Shown here: positions 1 to 10,805 of the stretch, piece after piece | Layout: each line of letters begins with the position of its first letter | Position numbering within the stretch: position 1 is the first letter of the stretch | Assembly: GCF_900497805.2 (NCBI RefSeq) | Contig: NW_020954625.1 | Span: forward strand, 22,308,785 to 22,372,784 | Direction: 5' to 3' | Length of the DNA stretch: 64,000 nucleotides | DNA from: Vombatus ursinus | Taxonomy: Eukaryota; Chordata; Mammalia; Diprotodontia; Vombatidae | Made by a program: the position numbers and the translations under genes | Notes under the pieces: model-generated | What the model was told of the DNA's origin: nothing | The model's database searches: none | Seen by the model: only the letters and a program-made list of their open reading frames with translations

Positions 1-345
1 AGAGTATCAGAGGCAGGCAACCCAGATGCTGAAGGCCTGTGAATCCATGCTCTTTGAGGGGAAGGGATGCTTCATGCCATAGAAGAGAAGATTTAGGGGA
101 AGCTAGACTCCAGTATTTAAGGCCCATCACACAGAAGGGAGAATAGACTTAATATGCTTGTCCCCACAGAAAGAACCAGGGCCACTGAGGAGGTAAGTGT
201 CAAAAGGGACAAACTTCCTAACAATGACAGCTGCCCGAGAGTGGAATGGGTGACCTTAGGAGGTAATGAGTTCCCTTCCTTGGAGGTGTTCAAGCAGAGG
301 CTGGGTGACCAGTAGTCGGCATGCTGTTGAGAAGATCGTTGGTCA
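1..345 (+). mobile_element. CR1/L3 LINE 3' part
   Basis: Sense CR1/L3 signature in order: a 'gcaacccagatgctgaagg' block, then 'aaacttcctaacaatgacagc', 'gagtggaatggg' and 'ggaggtgttcaagcagaggct'. This is the familiar end of the L3 reading frame and 3' region. The left end is cut by the window. No intact frame remains. Confidence 0.75.
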
Positions 346-1404
346 AATTCCAATTGAACTAGACGGTTTCTGGAGTTTTGCTAACATTGTTTCTGGGAGT
401 CTCCAAATCCTATTTGCAGCTGTTTCTGAGGTTATAGAGTATAAATGTCCAAATTCCCACGTGACAGGAATTCACAGTACAAAAAAATAGGCAGTAGCTT
501 GAGAGACTTTGGTAAAGGTGTGGGAGGTGGGGTAGGGGAGGAGCCACTCAGTCCAAGATCAGGTGTCTAGAACTAGTAACAGATGGGAACTCAGCTGGGA
601 AAGTAAATAGCATTTGGATAGTGCTCTGGCTGGCCTGGCTGTCAGCTCCCCCACACCATTGGGTACAAACACATGAAATCCCCCCACAGTCAGCAGCTCA
701 CCTTCCCATACAGAGCAGCACCTGTTGCCAGAGAATACAGGGATTCCTAGAGCTCAGAGCAGACCTCAGCACAAGGACAGCATTTGATTTCTCAAACAGC
801 TTCTGTAAATCTCGGGTCTTTCTCTGGTTCCTCTCATTACACCCGCCTGCGCCCAACACAGCTTGCAAGGCAGAAGGAAATGTTGCACCAAATCTTAAAA
901 TAATGCTGTTTCCAGGGGAGGGGAGTCGTTGCTATTCTTCTCGATGCCCCCACTATTTAGCATTCTCCCCAAAACCACCTCTGCATTCCCTGGAGAATTA
1001 TGGAAATGTGGGATGAGAAATCTGCTAGACTATGGATTAGCATGCCCCCTCTCCCAAGAGGAGGGAAAGCCCCCTTAATATCGACCTCTGATATTTGATC
1101 AGGCCAAGAAATGGAGAGGGAACAAGGAGACAGAAGGTGAGACTGAGTAGAGACAAAATAACAAGAAAGCAGAAAAGAGAAAGGCAAAAATGTGTGCAAA
1201 GGATTCAGAAACAGCCAGCAGAAGAGGGAAAGGAACAAGGGATGGGAAGATCCCAGGGGAGGAGGGGGCCTCAGAGAACAGAGTGGATAAAAGGAGCAAC
1301 GTTCCTGAAGGGGAGAGAGAATCGAGAATTTCTTTTCTTATCTTTAACCGAACAAAACAAAGTATAGCAAAGGATACATGAAAAATTGAGGGCGGGGTCA
1401 CAAA
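346..1404. other. Unassigned stretch with a purine-rich part
   Basis: No repeat or exon recognised. Positions 1105-1330 are strongly purine-rich (AGA/GGA). The frames crossing it on both strands are low-complexity and not protein-like. Confidence 0.4.
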
Positions 1405-1735
1405 AAAATGTGAATTCTTGAATGTCAAAGTGGGAAGGGGCCTTCCAGGTCAACTCATCCAACCCCTCCCTCTACAATATATACGATGAGTGGTTATTTT
1501 GGGTCTCCTTGAAAGCCTCCAGGAACTGGGAATCCACCCCTTAGCAAAGCAGCCCATTTCACTTTGGGGATAACTCTAATTCTGAAAATGTGTTTCTGCA
1601 AATAAAACCAAAATCAGTCCCCTTAACTTCCAACCCTGCCCCTAATTCTGCCCCCTGGGTCCTTTCAGAACAAGTCTAATCCCTCATTGATATGAGAGTT
1701 ACCTGAAGAAGGCTATCATGCCCTGCCCACCTACC
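1405..1735 (-). mobile_element. CR1/L3 LINE, antisense
   Basis: Reads as the reverse of the L3 end: 'ccaggtcaactcatccaacccc', then a cysteine-poor stretch, 'ctgccccctgggtcc', 'agaacaagtctaatccc' and 'aaggctatcatgccc'. Old and diverged. Confidence 0.7.
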
Positions 1736-1809
1736 CACCTCTTGCCACAGTGTGGCAAGGTATATAGAGAGCCTACCTTAAAACTGTGTTGGGAAAAAGT
1801 GGGATGGCT

Positions 1810-2003
1810 TGATTACAAATACAGGATCATAAGCACAAGGCGCCTTAGAGGCATTCAGGCAAACCTCCCTCATTTTATAGTTGAGGTAACAGTGGTTGAG
1901 AGAGGTAAAGGGACTTGACTAAACTTAGTAAGTGTCTTAGGTGGGATTTAAACTCAGATCTTCCTGAAGCAAAGTCCAGAACTGTATCCACTCTGCCACA
2001 CTC
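1810..2003 (-). mobile_element. MIR3-like CORE-SINE
   Basis: Antisense CORE-SINE: 'ccctcattttatagttgagg', 'gggacttgactaa', 'tttaaactcagatcttcctg' and a 'tatccactctgcc' end. Confidence 0.7.
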
Positions 2004-2784
2004 CTTATGTGTTGATCCAGAGCAACATTGAACTCAGTGCTGTCAGCGGCCCTGAAGACAAGAAGGGCCATTCAAGGCTGTGGAGAGTAACAGGAAGCTG
2101 CCCTTTAACTTTGATTTCCATAGCTGGTTTCCTTATCAGCCTCATGCCCAAGAGCCTGCCTCCATCAATCACAGGCCAACATCTAGTGAGAAAGATGTAG
2201 ACAGCCTGAGTCCAGGAAGGAGGGCCCAGTATGTTTCACAGCAGGCTCAGTGATGCACAGACCCTGCCAGGGGGAGGAAGCAGCCAAGAGGGGCCAGGCG
2301 TAAGCCCAGCATCTAAACAAAACGAGTTGTAAACACTCCCTGGTCAGAACCACACAGAAGGCTTTCAAGGCGACATGGAGTTGGGGGTTGGATTTTGCTC
2401 AATTCTCTGTAGGTTTCCAATATAAAATATAATAATTTAAAACAGAATCCAATCATTGCCAAATCATGGCTGTGTCTTTTCCAGGCTCCTCAAGTGGAGA
2501 TTTCACTGTAAAAATGTATGTCACCCAAAAAAGAGTTTCTGCTAGCAATCAGAGCACCTCGGTGGTAGCGGCATTTGTGTTCCTAGGTCAAGTGAGTGAT
2601 TGAAAAAGATGGAAAGGGCTGACAATGGGACAAGGTTCTCAAGAGTCTAATCAGGGGGGTTATCCTTTATTGCAGCACCAGCTTAAAGGGACCTGCTACT
2701 TCTCACACAGGAAGCAGCAAGCGGCTGCATCTTCCTTACCCTGAAGGACCCACAAAGGCAAAAGATCAGAAAAGCACTGGTGCG
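2004..2784. other. Unassigned stretch
   Basis: No clear repeat, exon or low-complexity block seen. Base composition is like the rest of the window. Confidence 0.4.
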
Positions 2785-2905
2785 TCCAACTCACTTTACA
2801 GATGATAAAACCAAAGCTCAGATAGGATCACATGACCTACGCAGGGCTACAGTGCCAGTGAGATGCAGAACTGCTCAAATATGCCAAGGCTCCTGACTCT
2901 TGGTT
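2785..2905 (-). mobile_element. MIR fragment
   Basis: Contains 'ctttacagatgataaaacc', a decayed 'gacctacgcagggctacag' block and 'aaggctcctgactc', the antisense CORE-SINE order. Confidence 0.5.
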
Positions 2906-3077
2906 AGTGGCTCCTGCCATGACACCATTCGAAGGCCCCTCTCATGACACACGCCCAGCCTCCTGCTCTAGCCCTCAACCCCTCTGTTTCTTAAATAAAT
3001 CCTCCTATGGCATAAACGTAAGGCCATTCACAATCCTTGTTGGTGACCCTTTCCTATGTTTTTGGTCTCCTTACACC

Positions 3078-3340
3078 ATGACACAGTAGCTTGAATGCCA
3101 AACCTGGAGTCAGGAAGACACACCTTCCTGTGCTTAAATATGGCCTCTCATACTTATACGCTTATACTTACTAGCTGTGTGACCCTGGGCAAGTCAATTA
3201 ACCCTGTTTACCTCAGTTCATCAGCTGTAAAATGAGCTGGAGAAAGAAATGGCAGACCACTCCAGTATCTCTGTCAAGAAAACCCCAGATGGGATCACTA
3301 AGGGTCAAACATGACTGAAAACAACTGAACAAAAAGCAAA
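3078..3340 (+). mobile_element. MAR1-type SINE
   Basis: Full-length order: head 'cctggagtcaggaaga', core 'tagctgtgtgaccctgggc', 'gtaaaatgagctggag', and the RTE-like tail 'aaaaccccagatggga' and 'catgactgaaaacaactg'. A repeat of the word 'ttatac' in the core suggests a small local duplication. Confidence 0.85.
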
Positions 3341-3394
3341 TAGTAAAAACTTAATAAAGGCTTGTTGACTGATCAAGTAATTGACTCTCCTTCA

Positions 3395-3600
3395 GTACTC
3401 CAGCTCATCAATGTTCTTTCTAAAATATGGCACCTAGAACTGAACAGCATGCTCCCAGCATGGTCTGACCAAGGCAGAGAACAACAGTAGTCTCATCTTC
3501 CTTATCTTCGATGCTCACTTCACCTTTCTTATTCCATTAGCCACAGAGTACATTGAATCTCCCAGTTACCCTATCATACTCATAGTAAGTTCTCAGCCAA
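3395..3600 (-). mobile_element. CR1/L3 LINE, antisense
   Basis: 'gctcatcaatgttctttct', 'cacctagaactgaacagca' and 'tggtctgaccaaggcagag' are the antisense of the CR1/L3 ORF2 carboxy-terminal region. Confidence 0.7.
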
Positions 3601-4095
3601 CTAAAACCCTCAGTTTTTAAAAATAGATTTTTAATACATTATTCTATAATTTGCCCCAGAATTAGAACCTAGCTCACTGACCTTGATGCTGCCAACTCCA
3701 TTCTCTTCCCATCAGTCTTTGGCCCCTCTCCATTTCTCCATGACTTTTCACCCATTACTGATAGTGACTCAGCATTCACACTAACTTGTTCTCTAAGTGC
3801 CTACTGTATGGAGTTTGTCCATGTCAGGTGATTTGAACTCATCCAAGGAGTAGTCAGGTGCTTTCTGACTACCTGTCTACACATTTGGGGTATCACATCC
3901 CTATTCACCATTCTTGTCCTCTCCTTTCTGGTCTAACGGACACTCTCTTTGGAAGAGAAAATGGGGGTTACTAGGAAGTGAGCCACTTAGCCTTCTCTGT
4001 TGCTGGTTATCCTTCCCCTAGCCACATGGAGTAATACTCATGTTATTTCTCTTGAAGACCACCCCCAATTTATCATGTATATATCTTGGGGTTTT
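3601..4095. other. Unassigned stretch
   Basis: May be more distal, decayed CR1/L3 continuing from the left, but I see no block that proves it. No coding signal. Confidence 0.35.
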
Positions 4096-4099
4096 GTTT

Positions 4100-4358
4100 T
4101 GTTTTTTCTTTCTTTTTTATGGACTTAATAGTATTGTATTTTTTTCCAATTACATGTAAAGATAGTTTTCAACATTCATTTTTGTAAGATTTTGAGTTCC
4201 AAGTTCTTCTCCCACCCTTCCCCCCTCCCAAGACAGCAAGCAATCTGATATAGGTTACACATGTACAAGCATATTTAGCACATTTCCCCATTAATCATGT
4301 TGTGAAAGAAGAATCAGAACAAAAAGGAAAACTACAAAAAAAAAAGTGAAAATAGTAT
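4100..4358 (-). mobile_element. L1 3' end, 5'-truncated
   Basis: Antisense marsupial L1 3'UTR: poly-T side at the left, 'ccaattacatgtaaagatag', 'gattttgagttcc', C-rich run, 'gcaatctgatataggtt' and an A-rich block. The same order occurs in the L1 at 25562-26305. Breaks off near 'aaatagtatg'. Confidence 0.75.
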
Positions 4359-4394
4359 GTGTGTTTGTGTATAGTTGTTTGAATTTGTCTCATT

Positions 4395-4512
4395 AGACTG
4401 TGAGATCCTTGAGAGCAGGAAAAGCATGTTGCTTTGCATTTTCTCCTCAGCATTTAGCACAGCTTCACATAGTACAAGCTTAATAAGGCTACTTGGTTGA
4501 TTGATGTCAATC
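4395..4512 (+). mobile_element. L2 3' end
   Basis: 'agactgtgagatccttgaga', 'agcatttagcacag' and the 'ttgattgatg' tail are the L2 3'UTR order. Confidence 0.75.
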
Positions 4513-4854
4513 TTAAACATAACTTGCTTCTCACCACTTACAGAATGCCAGTTGGTCCTCTAGAAGAGAAAGAGTCTTCCATTGTCCAGAAAAAATAGAC
4601 TTCAGAGTATTGAAAAAGTAAAATCCTGTTTAATTACTACAAAAACTCCACTGCCTGTGCCTACCCCAGCTGGAAACCCTTTAGAAGTGGTCTCTATACA
4701 AACCTTTAGCTAATGGAACCATGTCAGTGAAGCCAAGCTGGCTTGTTATTTATTGATCCTTCTAAATGACTGCCTCCAAAACAATGATGTCTTAGCTGTA
4801 TAAATCACTCCCTACCCTCCACCACACTCACTTAGAGGCTGTAACTGATCCGAG

Positions 4855-5030
4855 ACGTAGAGCTGGACAGGATCTCAGAGCCTTCCCTTTCCGTTTTATA
4901 GTTAAAGAAATGAAGGCATATAGAAGACAAGTGGCCTGTGCAAGTCCCCACAGTTAGTAAGTGTCATAGGAAGAATCTGAACCCAGCTCCTTTGACCCCA
5001 GAGTTAGTGACCTTCCCATCATGCCTTGCT
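4855..5030 (-). mobile_element. MIR3-like CORE-SINE
   Basis: Antisense: 'agctggacaggatctcagag', 'cgttttatagttaaag', 'cacagttagtaagtgtc', 'gaacccagctcctttgac'. Confidence 0.65.
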
Positions 5031-5324
5031 GTTAATTAACTTTCACCATTTGGGGACATAGTCAGCCAGCCAAACTTCCTCACTCTCTGGCCTTTATGCC
5101 TCCACCCCACAATCTTGTCATCCTGAAGACTCCTCTAGCCTTGTGCCCACCCACTGCAAATGGTGCATTTCCCCCCCCCAGAACCTCCACTGGGGGAAGA
5201 AGCACCCCACCAGCCATGCTCTTCTCTAATTTGTCCTGCTCCTGATGCTGCAGACTATTTTTCCCCAAGTAGGCACCTCTCCTCCCCCTCCCCCTGACCT
5301 TTCATGACCCTGAAATGTGTGGCT

Positions 5325-5445
5325 TTCCTTCATTAGAATGTAAGCTCCTTGAGGGCAGGTCCAATCTTTCTTTTGCTTGTATTTGTGTTCCCAGTTCTCA
5401 TCCCAGTGCCTGGCACATCTTAAGAAATGCTTTATCTAATCTGAG
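5325..5445 (+). mobile_element. L2 3' end
   Basis: 'agaatgtaagctccttgagg' and 'cagtgcctggcacat' mark the L2 3'UTR; a tetranucleotide tail is not preserved. Confidence 0.75.
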
Positions 5446-5459
5446 CTAAGGATCAGTAC

Positions 5460-5720
5460 CATCTTCAAATCCCAAAGGTTCCAGATTGCCTTTGTGTCTT
5501 CCTACTCCTTCATCTTTACCCCATTCTGCCCACTCCACAATGCAGCCTTGCATGTTCCTTATGTCCTACTCCACCTGCAACCACCCAAGCTCAACCTTAC
5601 ATTGTTTTTCACCTGGACTATTGAAATAGCTGCCCATGCGGTCTTCCCATCTCTCCCTTTTTCAACCTACCCTTCCTACCAGTACCATCTCTCTGAGGCA
5701 ACACAGAAGAAAAGGAACAT
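5460..5720 (+). mobile_element. Possible L2 ORF2 piece
   Basis: 'cacctggactattgaaatag' followed by 'ggtcttcccatctctccc' resembles the L2 segment encoding the end of the reverse-transcriptase protein. Diverged and uncertain. Confidence 0.4.
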
Positions 5721-5739
5721 AGGCACCCATCTAGGCTGA

Positions 5740-5880
5740 ACCCTTCATTTTAACAAGGAGGATATTGGGGCACGTGGAGATGAAGAAAAGGCTCATGTGA
5801 GGTTACATAAAGTAACTGAGATTTGAATCCAGATCCTCAGATTTGAAATCTAGCATTCATTCCACTATGTCACCCTTTCA
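5740..5880 (-). mobile_element. MIR fragment
   Basis: 'cattttaacaaggaggatat', 'gaggttacataaagtaac' and 'tttgaatccagatcctcag' are in antisense CORE-SINE order. Confidence 0.55.
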
Positions 5881-6104
5881 GTCACTGCTTATAGACTGCC
5901 ATATCAAATCTTTACAGTGTACTGAAAAGTCATCCAAAAGGCATCTGTAAAATAGCCTTAAATGGCCTTACATATCCCTCGACTTTTTGTTCTGGGTTGA
6001 GGAGCGCTATACATCTCTTAAAGGTAAAAATGTGAGCAGCCTGGAATAGTGGCTCATAGAAGCCAAATGAGTCAGGGAGAATGAGTCACCAAAGGAGAGA
6101 CCAT

Positions 6105-6412
6105 TCATAGATCAGGAGCCGGAAGAGACCTCAGATACCATCTAACGCAACTCACAGAGAATTTTATAGACAAGGAAACTGAGGCCCCTGGAAAGTAAGT
6201 TACTCACCCAAGTCAAGCATGGGATCATAGATCTAGAGTTGAAAGAAAAACAGTCATCTTGTCCAAAGGCTTCATTTGACAGGTGCAGAAATTGGGGCTT
6301 GGAGAGGTTAAGTGATTTCCCTAAGGTCACATAGGTAGTAAGTAGAAGAGTTGGGATTGGAACTCAAGGCCTCTGACTCCAAACTCAGCATTCTTTCTGC
6401 TGTACAACTGAG
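6105..6412 (-). mobile_element. Two MIR3-like copies in tandem
   Basis: A partial copy (6105-6218) is followed directly by a complete one (6219-6412). Each has its own 'atcatagatc' start and 'gaaactgagg'-type core, so the second probably landed in or beside the first. Both are antisense. Confidence 0.7.
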
Positions 6413-6934
6413 TTAGGTGTCCCTACACCTAGCCCAGCCAAAGGCACCCCAAGGGAAGAGACTGCCAGGGAGGCAGGCTTCATTATCTGTAGGATCGTAG
6501 CTGATTAGCCTTCTCTGCTTATTGCTAGCCTTTGAAATACAGACTGAGAAGCAATTATCTCAGTCTCCGTTTGAGCATGGGTGCTCCTCTTGGGTTTCCC
6601 CCTACCTAGGTCCTTCTTCAAAGCCACTGAAGCAAATACTTACAATGTCTTGTACCAAGAGTACCTCAGCAAGTTAATATAGAATTGGAGAGTTGGTAGG
6701 AACACCGGCAGTTATTGAGTCCATCCCACACACCAAAGGAAGCTCCATTAGAGTCGACTCAATAAGTGATCACCCAGTGTCTGCATTATGCCACTTGGGG
6801 GTTTTCATCTGCCAGGCTTACCCAAACTGTGGACTAGCAATGAGAGAGGGCATCCTTGCTCTCCTTCCCTGTCCAGTCCTCACTTATCCACTCCCATTTT
6901 GTGGCAAGAAAATTACCTCATGAAAAGAATAGAC
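6413..6934. other. Unassigned stretch
   Basis: Around 6680-6750 there is a weak MIR3-like trace ('attggagagttggtagg', 'ttgagtccatccc'). Nothing else recognised. Confidence 0.35.
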
Positions 6935-6959
6935 TGAAAATCATAAACATGAGATAGAA

Positions 6960-7085
6960 ATGACCTTAATAGTCATCAAGAGTGAGCACCCCTCACCCCT
7001 ATTTCCCAAAGAGGAAACTGAGGCCTAGAGATAGGACTTGCCAAGACCACACTGGGGGCACATGGCAGAGCTAAGATCGGAATAC
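6960..7085 (-). mobile_element. MIR3-like fragment
   Basis: 'tttcccaaagaggaaactga', 'ggacttgccaagaccacac' and 'ggcagagctaagatcgg' in antisense order. Confidence 0.65.
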
Positions 7086-7803
7086 AAGTCATCACGGTAA
7101 CTCATTATTTTCTCGCTTAGCCACAAAGGCCAGAATGAGAAGTTAAAGTAGAAAGTTGCCAAGAGGCGAATTAGACCAGACAGAAATACGCTTTCTACAA
7201 TGTAAACACAAGTGGAATGGTCTGCCAGCTCATCACTCAGCAATGGAGGCCAAGCAGAAGCCAGATGCCCACTGCAAGCAGCTGGTATTGACTTGATCAT
7301 AGTTCCAGTATAGGAGGTTTATATGCGGCTTTCATTTGTTTCCCTTTCAAGAATTCCTTCATCATTGTGAAATGTCTGAATAGATATTCACATAAGACGC
7401 TTCATCCCCACACACCTCAGGGCATTAATTGGTATCACAACTTACCAAATTTGGGAAAAACTAATTTGATGACAACTTCTATACTTCCCCTACTCCTCTT
7501 AAACTCCAATAGATCAGTGACCTCATGCATGTCAAGACTTTCCATCCAATGATGGCAGCCATTTAGTCTGAAGACTCCCATTCATTTCCATTTAGAAGCT
7601 GACCATGGAGGGGAGCACCCAAATGTGCTGGAGGCCATTCTTTTGTCTTCTTCATAGCTCATGGAGTCCAATGGAGAACATTCCAGCATGATGTAATACC
7701 TTTCTTTGATGACTTCCTCTATGCCACTTTCCATGGCCCCTCACACAGGTGATATAGTACTTATTAACTAATGTCATACACCTCAAAACTAGTTTATGTT
7801 GAT
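7086..7803. other. Unassigned stretch
   Basis: No repeat or exon recognised on either strand. Confidence 0.4.
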
Positions 7804-8025
7804 CAATAAAACAATAACAGCAGCTAGCATTTATATAATGCTTAGTGGCTCCCCAAATATAACTCATTTTAGCCTCACATCTGGGGGGGTAGGTATTGTT
7901 ATTATTCCAATTTCACAAAGAAACTGAGGCCCAAAGAGGTTGGGACTTGTCTGAAGCAGAGTATGAACTCATTTTCCTGACCACAAGTCCCACCCTCTTT
8001 CCACTGTAACAGCCTGGCTACCTCA
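7804..8025 (-). mobile_element. MIR, near full length
   Basis: Antisense MIR from its tail ('agctagcatttatataatgc') through 'gaaactgaggcccaaagagg' to 'cttcctgacc'-type head sequence. Confidence 0.75.
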
Positions 8026-8036
8026 GTTAAGAGCAA

Positions 8037-8180
8037 TGTTATATAGTGGGAAGGACATCAAGTTAGGAGACATGGGTCAGAATCCCAGCTTTGACACATT
8101 CTACATGTGTAACCCTTGCAGGAATTATTGGGCCTTTCTTGGTTTCAGTACCATCATCTCTGAAATTACACAGTGATATT
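8037..8180 (+). mobile_element. MIR fragment
   Basis: 'gttatatagtgggaaggaca', 'gggtcagaatcccagctt', 'tttcttggtttcag' and 'catctctgaaatt' are the sense order. It lies head to head with the MIR on its left. Confidence 0.6.
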
Positions 8181-8423
8181 GGAATACTTTCCCTATGAGG
8201 ACAATGAGAGATAAGAGCTTTGAAAGTCCAATAGCTTTTCATAAATGGGAATCATTTTTGAAATTATTATAATGCAAAAGAAACAACAACAAGAAATTAC
8301 TTGCCAGTGTGTAATCACAACATGAACACATTAGCTTTGAAGTATAGGGACATGTAATTTCATTGATAGAGGGAATTCCCAGGTGAGGAAATTCCCTTAA
8401 CAGTCTTAGAAAGTTGCTTAGAA

Positions 8424-8622
8424 CAGAGGGGTCAGACATATGACCAGGAATACTCTCCAGTGCTTTCAGAACAAAATTAAAATGATATTTAGAAATATTT
8501 AACAAAATAAATTCAAATACAATAGAACACAGATAATGTTAATATGTGGTTTTCTAAGTCAATATGGGGAGGCAGGAACCATTTTGTAGGATTTAGTGTT
8601 TCTATTTGAGTTTGACCCACTA
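8424..8622. mobile_element. Non-autonomous hAT DNA transposon
   Basis: Short terminal inverted repeats: 'cagaggggtcagac' at the left and 'gagtttgacccactac' at the right. The body has 'gttaatatgtggttttctaag' spread over 8540-8560, known to me from a marsupial hAT family. Imperfect 8-bp flanks (gcttagaa at 8416-8423, ccctagaa at 8623-8630) fit a target duplication with TA in the centre. No transposase frame. Confidence 0.65.
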
Positions 8623-8870
8623 CCCTAGAAAACTGAGAGGTTAAGGGACTTGTCCAGAGTGACACAGCCAATATGTATCAGAGGTAGGATTTGAACTCTG
8701 GTCTTCCTGGCACTGAGGCCAGCTTTCCATCCTCTCTACCATATTGCCTAGCTGAAAAACCTTGGACAAGTCTCTTAACATCCCTGAGTTCTTGTTTCCA
8801 TATCTATAAAATGATAGTAATACTGACATTACTGACCTCCCCTGGTCAATGAGAGTAAAATGTTTTATTA
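8623..8870. mobile_element. Head-to-head SINE pair
   Basis: 8623-8755 is an antisense CORE-SINE ('gacttgtccagagtgacac', 'gatttgaactctgg'); 8755-8870 is a sense MIR remnant ('accttggacaagtctcttaac', 'tataaaatgatag'). Confidence 0.65.
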
Positions 8871-8924
8871 AAAAAAATACTGCAGACATGGGAGTGATTA
8901 TTCCCCAGAATTTATTTTGATGGA

Positions 8925-9159
8925 CTCCGGTCAAACCTCCTCCCATTCAAAACCCAGACAATAATAGAACTTCATCTTTTTGCTCCCACAGAATCTCCTT
9001 GAGCTAACATCACTGATCAACAATCTTAAATGAGGAGAAATTGAAGAACAGTGGGCCCACGGAGATGCCGAATAGCAGGCATTTTACAAAATGCGCAATG
9101 GCACTGATCATCTCTCCTTCCAAATTCAAAGTCAGGGAGATGGGTAACTGGGATCCTGG
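8925..9159 (+). repeat. Direct duplication, copy 1 (235 bp)
   Basis: Matches 9968-10202 base for base except two differences (g/a in 'aaatgcgcaatgg', t/c in 'ctctccttcc'), with no gap. The source is unclear; parts resemble antisense CR1/L3. The spacer between copies is 808 bp. Confidence 0.95.
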
Positions 9160-9249
9160 AACTAAGGACTTTATTTTACTAAGACTAGTAAAAAAATTAA
9201 ATAAAACCTGCCTAGGTCTCTTTCCCCTCTTAAACTTTATGTTCTAGGT

Positions 9250-9410
9250 TTGAATGTCAAAGGATGTGGGTTTGGGGCCCATTTTATGTGGCCATAGAAA
9301 AATCACTTAACTTTGGCAGGTCTCAGTTTCTTCATCTGTAAAATGAGGGTATTGGACTATATGACCGTTAAGATTCCTTCTATCTCTAAATCTACAACAT
9401 AATAATAGTA
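9250..9410 (+). mobile_element. MIR3-like copy
   Basis: 'ctcagtttcttcatctgtaa', 'attggactatatgacc' and 'ctatctctaaatctac' are the core and CR1-like tail of a MIR3-type SINE. Confidence 0.7.
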
Positions 9411-9459
9411 ATAATACAAAGAAAAGAGATGAGAAGAATGAGCCAAGAATAGTAAATAT

Positions 9460-9690
9460 ATCAGTTTACACTTACATAGAACTTTACATTTTGTAATTTA
9501 TTCTACATCCATTATCCCATTTGAGTCTCACAACAAACCTATGAAATAGGTGCTAATATTTCCCCCATCTTACGGATGGAAAAGCTGAGTCTCAAAGAAT
9601 TGCATGACTTTATTCATGAATTATGTTGCCAGGTTCAGAGATGGGATTTGATCCTGCCTGATACCAAGCCTAGATCTCCATCTTTTAAGG
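9460..9690 (-). mobile_element. MIR, near full length
   Basis: Antisense, from 'cttacatagaactttacatt' through 'ttacggatggaaaagctgag' to 'gggatttgatcctgcc'. Confidence 0.7.
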
Positions 9691-9967
9691 CCCATGACGT
9701 CCTCATATGGTGTTGAAGTCCAAAGTTCATCTGCTCAATGTTCGTTTTACCCATTTGAGTTGTTATATTTGTAATCCTGACTAGACAGCCTGAAAAGCAG
9801 TGAATGGATGGGAGCTAGCAGTGTTTTGTTTTGCTCTGTTTTCTCATCTGCCATAGGTTGCCTGTTCCCAAGCAGTGTTATTATCTCAGGCCATCTCATC
9901 ACTCTGCTGGACTCATTAAAATTCTAGTCCATGGAAGCTCCACAAGATCTTTAACCAGATAAATATT

Positions 9968-10202
9968 CTCCGGTCAAACCTCCTCCCATTCAAAACCCAG
10001 ACAATAATAGAACTTCATCTTTTTGCTCCCACAGAATCTCCTTGAGCTAACATCACTGATCAACAATCTTAAATGAGGAGAAATTGAAGAACAGTGGGCC
10101 CACGGAGATGCCGAATAGCAGGCATTTTACAAAATGCACAATGGCACTGATCATCTCTCCCTCCAAATTCAAAGTCAGGGAGATGGGTAACTGGGATCCT
10201 GG
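9968..10202 (+). repeat. Direct duplication, copy 2 (235 bp)
   Basis: Second copy of 8925-9159, offset by 1043 bp. Edges are abrupt: unrelated sequence on the left ('aaatatt'), and a different continuation on the right ('taactaatctc' versus 'aactaaggac'). Confidence 0.95.
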
Positions 10203-10374
10203 TAACTAATCTCATTCTGAAAAATGGGTTAGAGACCTTCTGAGACCCTCAACATAAGATCTAGTAAATGAGGATTGATCATGAGTATGCTCAAGCTTCC
10301 ACATGATGAGGCTTACTTACAAAGAATAGAGGAGTTGTGGTTTGGACTCAGTGTGCTGATACATATAGCCAATT

Positions 10375-10545
10375 GTTTTAATCCAACATTGATTGTCTAC
10401 TGAGTGCCCAACAATATGGTAGAAGCCAATTTTAAAAACAAAAACAAAGTAATCCCTGACCTCAAGGAGTTTGCATTCTACTGGGAGGATGTGATGATTT
10501 ATATTCAGAGAAATAAATAATAAAAAGTAATTTCAAGGAAGAAAT
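10375..10545 (-). mobile_element. L2 3' region, antisense
   Basis: 'gattgtctactgagtgccc', 'cctgacctcaaggagtttgc' and 'attctactgggagga' are antisense L2 3'UTR. Confidence 0.65.
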
Positions 10546-10554
10546 CATAAAAAG

Positions 10555-10770
10555 AAAATACCATTCAAAATAGCAACAAAATGCATAAAATACATGGTGG
10601 TTGATCTGTAAAGGCACATGCAAAGACATATAGATTCAGATGCCAAAAAAAATTTAAAAGTCTTAAAAAAATAAAGAATATCTTAGGTAAGTGGAGAGAT
10701 ATTGAGTGTTCGTGGCTGGGCCTTGCTGATTTAATTAAAACAATAATAATACTTAAACGAATTTTTAGAT
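10555..10770 (+). mobile_element. L1 ORF2 internal fragment
   Basis: 'accattcaaaatagcaacaa' and 'gcataaaatacatgg' near the start, and 'attgagtgttcgtggctggg' later, follow the order of the L1 ORF2 segment after the reverse-transcriptase core. Truncated at both ends and frame-broken. Confidence 0.65.
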
Positions 10771-10805
10771 TTGTAGACCATAGATTAGGAAGGTACCTTA
10801 GAGGC

